From contig JAFGEO010000072.1 of assembly GCA_016931575.1 (NCBI GenBank), forward strand, positions 62,001 to 126,000: a stretch of DNA of 64,000 nucleotides, read 5' to 3'. The notes under the pieces are model-generated. The model was not told the DNA's origin. It did no database searches and saw only the letters and a list, made by a program, of their open reading frames with translations. Numbering within the stretch: position 1 is the stretch's first letter; each line of letters opens with the position of its first letter. The DNA comes from Bacteroidales bacterium. Its GTDB lineage: Bacteria > Bacteroidota > Bacteroidia > Bacteroidales > UBA10428. This document shows positions 8,888 through 18,300 of the stretch, in pieces. Position numbers and translations under genes: made by a program.

Positions 8888-10075
8888 TTATTCCTTTACT
8901 AGCTTATCCAGGTATTGGTAGAGTTCGTTACCGAATACATCTTTTGCTATGATCATGCCTTCCGCATTGCTTACAATTGAGGAAGGGATTTGTTTAACGG
9001 CATACCGGGCAGTAAGTTCAGAATTCCAGTATTGATAGTCGCAGATAACAGGCATACTTAGTTTATGCTCAGAAATGAACCTATCTAATTCCGTCTTCCT
9101 GGAATCCAGAGATACACTTAGTACTTGTAGTTTCCCTGGAGGCAATTTTTGCAGGTAACGGTCAAGTTGGAGCAGCTCTTCAACTGAATACGGGTTCCAG
9201 CTGGCCCAGAAATAAAGAAGTACAGGATCCTCAGGCGATTCTGACAGCACGATGGTATCTCCGTGAATATCGGTTGTAATCATGGAGGGAACCGGTCTTC
9301 CTGCTTCGACGATTTTTTGAATATATTTCCGGTTGGCTATTTCGAGTTTTAGTTCAGTTACATCTTTGTTCAGGAAATGCACTGGCTCAGCGGCAGGATA
9401 GGAAATAACCAGGCAGGAATCCACAAAACGGAAAAGTTTAAAATCATCGTAACGGTCGAAGAGGGGTTGATCCTTCCCCATATTCAGATGAATGGCCAGA
9501 AGATTTGCCAGGGAGGTGGGTTCTTCATAGATAAACGTCTCCGTGAACTCCTTGAGATCCCTCAGGATATCCATATAGGCGGCATCAATACGTTTACGAA
9601 CTGCTGTATCCCCAACATGTGTCTTAAATTCGTTGCTTAACTGATCAATTTGGTGCATGGCGAAATCGTGCTTGTCCATTAGTTTCTTCACGCGCTTTGA
9701 TTCGGATGAATTTTCAACATAATAGGATATTTCAGGCAATGAATTGTCAATCTGTATAGCAATATTATCACCAGGCTTCAGGATGAGGTAAATGCGCTGG
9801 TCGTTAAAATAGCGGAGCAGGTAGATCCCCGGAAATTCGATGGGGCGGTCGAATTTAAAATTTGTGCCACTAACCTGAATGGAATCGATAAGTTTGCTAT
9901 CGCTCGATCCCAGGTAATATAGCTTCACAGGTGTTGGATCCGCAACCGTAAATTCTCCCGTGATGGTAACGTGTTTCTTTTTACCGGTTTTCTGAGATTC
10001 TTCATTTGATTTACAGGAACTCAGGATCACGATCAGCGTAATCAAAGTGGCCAACAGAACCTTATTCGTTTTCAT
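8888..10075 (-). CDS. TlpA/ResA-like thioredoxin-fold lipoprotein without CXXC cysteines
   Basis: Lipoprotein of 395 aa (lipobox ILSSC, Cys 21). Residues ~35-115 form a DUF4369-like beta domain, ~120-255 is helical, and ~265-395 is a TlpA/AhpC-type thioredoxin fold (VLLYFWASW, LQVLSVSLDS, YAVKQIPSS). In place of the W-C-x-x-C motif it has WNPYS at 293-297, so both redox cysteines are gone (Asn 294, Ser 297), while the cis-Pro region QIPS remains. It is thus unlikely to be an oxidoreductase and may be a binding or scaffold protein. ATG at 10075 was preferred over an upstream TTG because it gives a normal lipoprotein signal. First gene of a likely three-gene minus-strand operon. Confidence 0.8.
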   Translation of the reverse strand: MKTNKVLLATLITLIVILSSCKSNEESQKTGKKKHVTITGEFTVADPTPVKLYYLGSSDSKLIDSIQVSGTNFKFDRPIEFPGIYLLRYFNDQRIYLILKPGDNIAIQIDNSLPEISYYVENSSESKRVKKLMDKHDFAMHQIDQLSNEFKTHVGDTAVRKRIDAAYMDILRDLKEFTETFIYEEPTSLANLLAIHLNMGKDQPLFDRYDDFKLFRFVDSCLVISYPAAEPVHFLNKDVTELKLEIANRKYIQKIVEAGRPVPSMITTDIHGDTIVLSESPEDPVLLYFWASWNPYSVEELLQLDRYLQKLPPGKLQVLSVSLDSRKTELDRFISEHKLSMPVICDYQYWNSELTARYAVKQIPSSIVSNAEGMIIAKDVFGNELYQYLDKLVKE

Positions 10076-10390
10076 TCTTTTCAAACGGATTTATACAAAA
10101 CTACAATTCCCTGACTAAAAATCAGGTAATAATTATTAGCAATTAGACCTCCAGGGAAATTTATATGAAGGTTTTCGCCGGTGAAAATGTATAACATAAA
10201 CGTGACAGGCAAGGGTATGGTATAAATAATTTTACTCAGCATTGAAATTTTTCCCGGTATAATGAAATATACCTGCTCATTTTTGTTATATAAACTTTTA
10301 AAATGTTAACTAAACATAAAAATTGGTATATAAATATTAGGCAAAACAATAAAAAACAAGAAAACCAAAATGATAAATACAATTAACTGA

Positions 10391-10419
10391 TTTGGATTAA
10401 CTTTTTTAGAATAACTTTG
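10391..10419 (+). promoter_or_regulatory. Bacteroidota-type promoter of the glycogen operon
   Basis: TAACTTTG at 10412-10419 is a full match to the TAnnTTTG -7 consensus, and TTTG at 10391-10394 can serve as the -33 element. Spacing is 17 bases, slightly shorter than the usual 19-21. It lies about 140 bases before the debranching enzyme start. The rest of the AT-rich 10085-10558 gap shows no gene. Confidence 0.55.
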
Positions 10420-10439
10420 TTTCATTATCATAATGAAAC
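10419..10439. promoter_or_regulatory. Perfect palindromic operator candidate at the glycogen promoter
   Basis: Two perfect 10-base arms (GTTTCATTAT / ATAATGAAAC) flank a single central C. The left arm begins on the last base of the -7 box, so the palindrome covers the expected transcription start and first bases. This position and symmetry suit a dimeric repressor. The regulator is unknown. Confidence 0.55.
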
Positions 10440-10558
10440 CCTTGATGCTAATCAGAAAGCATTCTTTTTTTTATCAAAAAGTCATAAAATACTTTACTGA
10501 AATAAAGCTTTTGCGAGTAATTATTTGGTAACTTAATAATGTATTTAAACAAGACCCT

Positions 10559-12514
10559 ATGAGCTACCTAAATTTTGATAAATCAGAATTAGTCAATCTG
10601 GAATATTCACTAGGCAGGGAAATGTTACGGAGTAACCGGGCTGGTTCGTATTCCAGCACAACCATTATTGCCTGTAATACAAGGAAATACCATGGAATGT
10701 TGGTATGTCCGATGGAACATCTTGACGGGGACAAGCATGTCCTCCTTTCTACACTCGATTGCACCATAATTCAGGGAGGCAGTGAATTTAACCTGGGGAT
10801 TCATAAGTATCAGGGGGACTTGTATAGCCCTAAAGGGCACAAGTATGTTCAGGATTTTAAGACCGGAAAGGTATTGCAGATTTTTTACAGGGTTGGCGGG
10901 GTGCGCTTGTTGCGAGAAAGTCTACTGGTAGAAAAGGAGCAACAGCATATTATCCGGTATACGGTACTGGAGGCCGATAAGGCGACCCGCTTAAAATTCA
11001 CTCCCTTCCTTGCCTTCAGGAACGTTCATCAGCTCAGTAAGGCAAATCTCCATGCACAGACGCGCGTAAAATTCATTCCCAACGGTGTAAAAAGCCGTCT
11101 CTATGACGGGTATCCCTATCTGCATATGCAGTTTTCAAAGGAAGTTGAATTTGTGCCAACCCCGGACTGGTATTATGATATAGAATACCTGGAAGAACAG
11201 CGCAGGGGATACGATTTTAAGGAAGATCTTTTTGTTCCCGGTTATTTTGAAATGCCGGTGCGTAAGGGTGAGGCTATCTATTTTTCAGCCAGTACGGTCG
11301 GGGTTAATCCGAATATGCTCAGCAGGAAATTTATTTCCGAGCTGAATAAACGGGTAGAAAGGATCAGTTTCAGGGAATGCCTGATAAACAGCGCCCAACA
11401 GTTCATTCTTAAAAAGGACAAGCGGACAGAGATTACAGCCGGGTTCCATTGGTACAGCACTTCTGCACGATCCACTTTTCAGAGTCTTCCTGGCTTAACC
11501 CTGCCGGCGGATGACCGAAAGACCTTTAAAGAGGTTTGTGATACCATGGTATCCAAAATGAGTAAGGGATTATTTCCGGATATGTATCCGGATGACAATC
11601 TGAGATATATTTCTGTCGATGCTTCACTATGGTTTATTTGGGCACTGCAGCGATATTGTATACAAACCGGTGATTGCTCTTTAATTTGGAAAGCATATAA
11701 AACCGCCATTAAGGCAATTATCAAGCATTATGCTGAGGGGACGGACCACAACATTTTTATGCTTGAAAACGGTTTGATCTATGCCGGTGAACCGGGCAAA
11801 GCCCTGACATGGATGAATTCTGTGGTAGAAGGGAAACCGGTTACTCCCAGAACAGGAATGGCAGTGGAGGTAAATGCGCTATGGTACAATGCCTTACTAT
11901 TTAGCGCAGAGCTGGCAGAAAAAGCCGGGGAGTTGAATGTAGCCAGACGTTGGAAAACGCTCGCCGAAAAAAGCGGAAAAACATTTATTCTGACTTTCTG
12001 GGATGATCAAAAAAAATACCTTGCCGACTTTGTTGACGGGAATTACAGGGATTGGTCGGTACGGCCAAACCAGGTTATTGCCACAGCACTGCCCTATACT
12101 CCCTTAAGTGCGGAAATGCGGAAAAGCATTATTGAAATGGTCAGGAGAGACTTACTGACACCCAGAGGATTAAGAACCCTTCCGCCAAATCACCCGGATT
12201 ACCGGGGGAAATATGAGGGAAATGCATACAACCGGGATAATGCCATTCATCAGGGAACCGTATGGCCCTGGCTGATCGAGCATTTTTGCGAAGGCTATCT
12301 GAATTTGTATAAACGCTCGGGCCTCTCGTTTATCAAAGGTATCGTCAGAGAGTTTGAAGCAACTATGAGCGAACACGGAGTAGGAACCATTTCGGAAATA
12401 TATGATGGAGATCCGCCAAACTCACCTCGTGGAGCCATATCTTTTGCACCAAGTGTGGCTGCACTCCTGAACGTACTGGATCGAATTGAGCAAATGGAAT
12501 CAACGAATTCTTAG
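10559..12514 (+). CDS. Glycogen debranching enzyme (GH133-type amylo-alpha-1,6-glucosidase)
   Basis: Cytoplasmic enzyme of 651 aa that removes alpha-1,6 branches from glycogen. The N-terminal ~260 residues match the GDE_N-type beta domain (LGREMLRSNRAGSYSS, CNTRKYHGMLV). The C-terminal (alpha/alpha)6 barrel shows SVDASLWFIWALQRY, RTGMAVEVNALWYNAL, RPNQVIATALPYTPLS and YNRDNAIHQGTVWPWLIE. These are hallmarks of the archaeal/bacterial GDE_C family, distinct from GlgX-type GH13 debranching enzymes. It is the first gene of the glycogen operon; the GT4 ATG lies 10 bases after its stop. Regulation is probably through the palindrome at 10419-10439. Confidence 0.92.
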   Translation: MSYLNFDKSELVNLEYSLGREMLRSNRAGSYSSTTIIACNTRKYHGMLVCPMEHLDGDKHVLLSTLDCTIIQGGSEFNLGIHKYQGDLYSPKGHKYVQDFKTGKVLQIFYRVGGVRLLRESLLVEKEQQHIIRYTVLEADKATRLKFTPFLAFRNVHQLSKANLHAQTRVKFIPNGVKSRLYDGYPYLHMQFSKEVEFVPTPDWYYDIEYLEEQRRGYDFKEDLFVPGYFEMPVRKGEAIYFSASTVGVNPNMLSRKFISELNKRVERISFRECLINSAQQFILKKDKRTEITAGFHWYSTSARSTFQSLPGLTLPADDRKTFKEVCDTMVSKMSKGLFPDMYPDDNLRYISVDASLWFIWALQRYCIQTGDCSLIWKAYKTAIKAIIKHYAEGTDHNIFMLENGLIYAGEPGKALTWMNSVVEGKPVTPRTGMAVEVNALWYNALLFSAELAEKAGELNVARRWKTLAEKSGKTFILTFWDDQKKYLADFVDGNYRDWSVRPNQVIATALPYTPLSAEMRKSIIEMVRRDLLTPRGLRTLPPNHPDYRGKYEGNAYNRDNAIHQGTVWPWLIEHFCEGYLNLYKRSGLSFIKGIVREFEATMSEHGVGTISEIYDGDPPNSPRGAISFAPSVAALLNVLDRIEQMESTNS

Positions 12515-12524
12515 ATTAAGTTCT

Positions 12525-13817
12525 ATGGGAAAATTGAAAGTATTAATGTTTGGATGGGAATTTCCTCCTCATATCTCAGGAGGTCTGGGGACAGCCTGCT
12601 ATGGTTTAACCAGGGGTTTGAATGCTCTCGGGGGTATGGATATTTCATTTGTCGTACCCAAAGCCTTTGGTGATGAAGAGCAGAATCTCGTCCGCCTGAT
12701 CGGTGCAAATGAGGTGGATATGGGTGACCGATGGGTAGATTATAAAGCCTTCCTTTCCCAGATCAACTACATTGAAGTCGGCTCAAACATCATTCCTTAT
12801 ACCTCTCCGGAAGAATACCAAAAACTTCAGCAGGAGATTAAATCAGGAAATAAAAAACTTATCAATACAAGGTTCAGGGGGAAGTTTGAATTTTCAGGGG
12901 GATACGGCACAAACCTTTTCCAGGAAATATCGAATTATGCCATCGTTTCTTCCCAGCTTGCCAGGAACATGAAATTTGATATTATCCATGCTCACGACTG
13001 GCTTACGTATCCTGCCGGGATTGCAGCAAAGGAAGTGAGTGGAAAACCATTGGTAATTCATGTTCATGCCACGGATTTTGACCGGAGTGGCGGAAGTGTT
13101 AACCCCGGCGTTTTCGAAATTGAAAAACGGGGAATGGAAGTTGCGGACATGATCATTGCCGTAAGCAACCTGACCCGTAATACCATTATCCAAAACTATG
13201 GGATAGATCCTGATAAAGTTGTAACCGTTTACAATGCGGTTGAACCTGCAGAAAACTGGCTCCAGGCTGATAAGGGAAGGACAGGAAACGACAGGATCGT
13301 CACTTTTCTGGGTCGCGTTACACTGCAGAAAGGGCCGGAATATTTCATTGAGGCGGCCAACCTGGTATTGCATCACATGAAAAATGTCAGGTTTGTCATG
13401 GCCGGAAGCGGTGAACTTCTGGTACGTTCGATCCACAGGATTGCTGAGTTGGGCATTGGTAACCGTTTTCATTTTACAGGTTTTCTAAAGGGTGATGATG
13501 TCAAACGGATGTTTGCCCTGAGCGATGTTTACGTTATGCCCTCAGTATCGGAGCCTTTTGGAATTTCCCCGCTCGAAGCCATGCAGTCGAATGTACCGGT
13601 AATCATTTCAAGGCAATCCGGTGTTTCGGAGATTCTTCAACATGCTATCAAGATAGACTTCTGGGATATTCATGCAATGGCTGATGCCATTTACGGAATT
13701 CTTAATTATGACGGACTGTCCAAATTCTTCAGAAAGTATGGTAAATCTGAAGTGGATAACCTTAAATGGGAAAATACAGCCAGTAAAGTAAAAGATATTT
13801 ATGAATCGCTTCTCTAA
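12525..13817 (+). CDS. GT4 family glycosyltransferase (glycogen-synthase-like)
   Basis: Retaining GT-B glycosyltransferase of 430 aa. The start follows the glycogen synthase pattern (MFGWEFPPHISGGLGTA). HAHDWLTY lies at ~155-162, RVTLQKGPEYFIEA opens the donor domain, and SVSEPFGISPLEAM carries the E-x7-E pair (E343, E351). An upstream in-frame TTG at 12486 would overlap the debranching gene; ATG at 12525, 10 bases after its stop, gives the canonical N-terminus and is preferred. The order debranching enzyme-GT4-GH57 is a known arrangement in Bacteroidota. The donor (UDP- or ADP-glucose) and the product, alpha-glucan or a related maltooligosaccharide, cannot be read from sequence. Confidence 0.88.
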   Translation: MGKLKVLMFGWEFPPHISGGLGTACYGLTRGLNALGGMDISFVVPKAFGDEEQNLVRLIGANEVDMGDRWVDYKAFLSQINYIEVGSNIIPYTSPEEYQKLQQEIKSGNKKLINTRFRGKFEFSGGYGTNLFQEISNYAIVSSQLARNMKFDIIHAHDWLTYPAGIAAKEVSGKPLVIHVHATDFDRSGGSVNPGVFEIEKRGMEVADMIIAVSNLTRNTIIQNYGIDPDKVVTVYNAVEPAENWLQADKGRTGNDRIVTFLGRVTLQKGPEYFIEAANLVLHHMKNVRFVMAGSGELLVRSIHRIAELGIGNRFHFTGFLKGDDVKRMFALSDVYVMPSVSEPFGISPLEAMQSNVPVIISRQSGVSEILQHAIKIDFWDIHAMADAIYGILNYDGLSKFFRKYGKSEVDNLKWENTASKVKDIYESLL

Positions 13818-13836
13818 AAGCATCAAATAAGTAACG

Positions 13837-15333
13837 ATGAAAACAATATGCCTCTATTTCCAGGTACACCAGCCAATGCGATTTCGCAGGTACCGGTTTT
13901 TTGATATTGGTCATGATTCTTATTACTACGACGACTACCTCAATGAGTCTATCATGAGAAAGGTTGCAGATAAGTGTTACCTTCCTACAAACAAGCTTTT
14001 ACTAAAGCTTATCAAAGAGTATGGGGTCCAGTTTAAGGTGAGCTTTTCAATTACCGGAATAGCGCTCGATCAGTTCAGGTTGTATACACCGGAAGTCCTG
14101 GATAGTTTCCGGGAACTGGCAGATACCGGATGTGTCGATTTTCTGGCTGAGACTTATTCGCATTCTCTGGTTTCCCTGAAAGATCGGAGGGAGTTTGAGA
14201 TGCAGGTTGATTTGCACCGGGAAAAAATTGAGGAATATTTTGGAATACAACCAACGATTTTCAGAAATACGGAATTGATTTATTCCAATGATATTGGGGC
14301 CATGGTTGCCGATATGGGATTTTCCGGGATTCTCACGGAGGGGGCAAAACACATCCTGGGGTGGAAGAGCCCAAATTACCTCTATTTCAATGTTATCAAT
14401 CCGAAACTGAAAGTTTTACTTAAGAACTATAAGTTAAGTGACGACATTGCATTCCGGTTCTCAAACAGCAGCTGGGATGAATATCCGCTTACCGCAGAAA
14501 AATATGTAGCCTGGCTTCATGCCCTGGACAGCAAGGAAGAAACGATCAACCTCTTTTTGGATTACGAAACTTTCGGAGAGCATCAATCCGCGGAAACCGG
14601 AATTTTTTCATTCCTCGAGAAATTGCCTAAACAGGTTTTTGCTAAAACCAGGATGACCTTCAGTACTCCGGCAGACCTGGTTAAAAATCTTCAGCCGGTG
14701 GCCCCGGTCCATGTTCCTTATCCGATATCCTGGGCTGATGAGGAAAGGGACCTGACGGCATGGCTCGGTAACGATATGCAGGAGGATGCCTTCAACACGC
14801 TCTACTCGCTGATTGATAAAATTAATAAGTGTACCGATAAGAAGATCCTGACAGACTGGAAATATCTCCAAGCCAGTGATCATTTTTACTATATGTCCAC
14901 CAAAATGCTGAGCGATGGAGATGTTCATTCCTATTTTAATCCCTTTGATTCACCTTATGATGCCTACATCAACTATATGAATATCCTGAGTGATTTTATT
15001 ATCCGGTTGAATGCCTCTGTTCCTGAAAGTGATACGGAGCAGGAAATTGCTACCCTGGCTGCTATCATTTATGAAAAGAACCTGCAACTGGAAAAATACG
15101 AAGCTGAAATAAAACGTCTGAAGGAATCCGGGAAGAAGAAAAGTACTGCCCTGGCTTCCGATGTGGTGAAGGTTAAGTCAGGCACCAGAAAAACAGCTGA
15201 CAAAGTAGCTGCGATACCAAAAACAACTTCAAAATCAAAGGCAACTGCCGCTTCAGCAAAAACTGTAAAAAGATCTACCGGGAAGAAAAGTACTGCTAAA
15301 TCGATCACAACCAAAGCCCGTTCTAAAAAGTAA
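13837..15333 (+). CDS. GH57 alpha-amylase/glucanotransferase with a histone-like C-terminal tail
   Basis: Cytoplasmic GH57 enzyme of 498 aa acting on alpha-glucan. Conserved regions are readable: HQP at 11-13, AETYSHSL, FRNTELIY with nucleophile E146, and LDYETFGEH with likely acid/base D242. The catalytic part ends near residue 410 and is followed by a short coiled segment (ATLAAIIYEKNLQLEKYEAE). Residues ~431-498 are an unusual low-complexity Lys/Ala/Ser/Thr tail (KKSTALASD, KTTSKSKATAASAK, GKKSTAKS), strongly basic and similar in composition to histone H1 tails. The gene is third in the glycogen operon, 19 bases after GT4. The tail might tether the enzyme to polyanions or is disordered; no function is known. 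Confidence 0.9.
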   Translation: MKTICLYFQVHQPMRFRRYRFFDIGHDSYYYDDYLNESIMRKVADKCYLPTNKLLLKLIKEYGVQFKVSFSITGIALDQFRLYTPEVLDSFRELADTGCVDFLAETYSHSLVSLKDRREFEMQVDLHREKIEEYFGIQPTIFRNTELIYSNDIGAMVADMGFSGILTEGAKHILGWKSPNYLYFNVINPKLKVLLKNYKLSDDIAFRFSNSSWDEYPLTAEKYVAWLHALDSKEETINLFLDYETFGEHQSAETGIFSFLEKLPKQVFAKTRMTFSTPADLVKNLQPVAPVHVPYPISWADEERDLTAWLGNDMQEDAFNTLYSLIDKINKCTDKKILTDWKYLQASDHFYYMSTKMLSDGDVHSYFNPFDSPYDAYINYMNILSDFIIRLNASVPESDTEQEIATLAAIIYEKNLQLEKYEAEIKRLKESGKKKSTALASDVVKVKSGTRKTADKVAAIPKTTSKSKATAASAKTVKRSTGKKSTAKSITTKARSKK

Positions 15334-15367
15334 GCTTAGAGTTAAATTTTATAATAGTAAGAAAAAC

Positions 15368-18300
15368 ATGTCCGAGAAAAAAAACAGCCCAGACTTTCTG
15401 TTCGAAACCAGTTGGGAAGTCTGCAATCAGATAGGGGGGATGCATACCGTGTTATCTACCAAAGCACCTTCGATGGTAGATGAGTTTAATGATAAGTATA
15501 TCGTTATTGGACCAGATCTGGTTCAGGATTCAGGTGAAAACCCGGAGTTTATCCCTGATAATGAACTTTATGCCGACTGGAGGAGATTTGCCGAGGCTGA
15601 TGGTTTTCGCCTGAAAGTCGGTCGCTGGAGTGTGCCGGGAAAACCCGTCACAATTTTGATCGATTTTTCAGATTTCTTTAGTAAGAAGGATGAAATATTT
15701 GCCCAGTTATGGGAAGATTTCAGACTTGATTCAATTTCAGGGCAGTGGGAATACATTGAGCCTGCTTTATTTGGATACTCAGTTGGGAAAATTATAGAAA
15801 GCTTCATACGGTTTAACCTGTCCAACAGTGATAGGATTGTGGCACAGTTTCACGAATGGATGTCCGGAGCAGGAATACTCTATCTGAAGAAAACCCTGCC
15901 TCAGGTAGCAACAATATTTACAGCTCATGCAACCGTACTGGGAAGAACTTTATCAAGTCATTACCGGCCCTTGTACGATGAACTAAAAGAGTATGATCCT
16001 GTAGCCCTGGCCCGTGAACTTAAGGTAGTATCAAAACAATCCCTTGAGAAGTTATCAGCCGGCGAGGCTGATGTTTTTGCAACTGTCAGTGATTTGACTG
16101 CCATGGAGTGCGAGCAATTTCTGCAAAAAAAAGTGGACATTATACTGCCCAATGGTTTTGAAGACAGCTACATTCCTGAGCCTGAAATTCTGCTGGAGAA
16201 TAGAGAGACAGCAAGGAATAAAATGCTCGGTGTTGCTTCCTTGCTGGTTTCTCAGAAGCTTCCTGCAGATGCGTTTATTGTGGCAACCAGCGGACGGTAC
16301 GAATTCAAGAACAAGGGAATTGATTTATTCATTGATACCATTAGCAAGCTGCGGGAAAAGGACCTTAACCGGACCGTTGTAGCCTTTTTGTTCAATCCCA
16401 CCAACAACTATGGGGCAAGGAAGGACCTACAGGAAGCTCTAAATTCCGGAACACTGGTAAACGAGGGATCAGACATGGTTACCCATTACCTGCATGATGC
16501 TGAAATGGATCCTATTCTCAGGCGGATTAAAGAGCGGGGCATTACCAACCTTGATCCAAAAGTCAAACTATTCTATGTGCCTGCTTACCTAAACGGTCTG
16601 GATGGAATTTTCAACCTTACTTATTATGATATTCTTCAGGGATGCGACCAAACCGTTTTTACTGCTTATTATGAACCCTGGGGATATACACCCCTGGAAA
16701 GTATTGCCTTTGGTATTCCTTCGGTGACTACTACTCATGCCGGTATTGGCAGGTGGATCAAGGAAGAGTGTGATGCCAACTGTAAAGCCTTGTCCATTAT
16801 AGAACGAAAGGGGCTCGATGATGAGCAAATAACGGGGAAAATTCTTGAGGCTATTCTGAACCTGATGAGTGCCGGCAAGGAGGAACGGGAGAAAATCAAA
16901 GATAAAGCTATCCATCTTTCCAAGACAGCTCTTTGGAGTTCTTTGATTTCATACTACCACGAGGCCATTAGTATGGCACTGGACCATGTCACTTCCCGGG
17001 CCGGCGATTTTGTGGACCTTGGAGAAAAGCCTTCGGAACCTGAGCATGAAGAGCTTGTCCCAACAGGCAATGAGCCAAAATGGAAGCGCATCATAGTGCG
17101 TTCCAAATTGCCAAATGAACTTGAAAAAATGAATACCATCATCCATAACATCTGGTGGACCTGGGATGATGAGGCACAGGAACTGTTTGAGACTATTGAT
17201 CCGGAACTTTGGCGCGCCAGCGATTTTAATCCGTCAATCCTGCTTGAGCAGGTTCCTTACAAACGTTTACAGGTACTCAGCAAGGATGCTGCATACATTG
17301 CCAGGCTGGATAATGTATATGCGCGTTTTGAACAGTATATGAAAGGAAGGGAGGAACTAAAATCCCCAAAAATCGCCTATTTCAGCATGGAATTTGGTTT
17401 CCATGATTCCCTGAAGCTCTATTCGGGAGGTCTCGGGCTTCTGGCAGGTGATTACCTGAAGGAAGCCAGTGACGCAAAAGTAAATATTGTAGGGATTGGA
17501 ATTCTATATCGCTTTGGGTATTTTACTCAAATGCTCACAACAGAGGGGGAACAGCAGGCTGTCTATGACTACCAGCATTTCTCCAAAATTCCAATATCCC
17601 CTGTCAGGGATGAAGATGGTGAGTTCATGACAACCCAGATTGTGTTGCCGGGCAGGATCATGTACGCACGTGTTTGGCACCTTAATATCGGACGAATTGA
17701 AATGTATCTTCTTGATACCGATTTTGAGCTTAATACCCCTGAGGATAGGGTAGTATCGCACAGGCTTTATGGAGGAGATGAGGAGAACCGCTTAAAGCAG
17801 GAGCTGTTACTGGGGGTTGGAGGAACACGCGCCCTTGATAAACTGGGGATTCACCCTGACATTTTCCATAGCAATGAGGGGCATAGTGCTTTCTGTGGTC
17901 TGGAACGCATGCGCATCCTGATGATAAATGAGCAGTTGACATTCTCGGAGGCGAAAGAGATCATTCGGGCATCCACGCTATTTACCACCCATACTCCTGT
18001 ACCTGCAGGGCATGATCATTTTGAGGAGGACCTTCTCCGAAAATATCTGGGGCATTATCCAAACCGCCTGCAAATAACCTGGGATCAGTTTATGGCGCTG
18101 GGGCGTGCCAATCCGAATAACTGGAAGGAAAAGTTCAATATGAGCTACCTGGCCTCCAATCTGGCTCAGGATGTCAATGGGGTATCCATGCTTCATGGGG
18201 CCGTCACCCGGGATATGTTTACAGATCTGTGGCCCGGGTTCCTGCCAGAGGAGTTACATATTGGGTATGTTACCAATGGCGTGCACTGGCCAACCTGGAC

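Noticed and set aside
12486-12524. Upstream TTG start for the GT4 gene
   Set aside because: It lies inside the debranching gene and adds residues not seen in the family; the ATG at 12525 gives the standard N-terminus.
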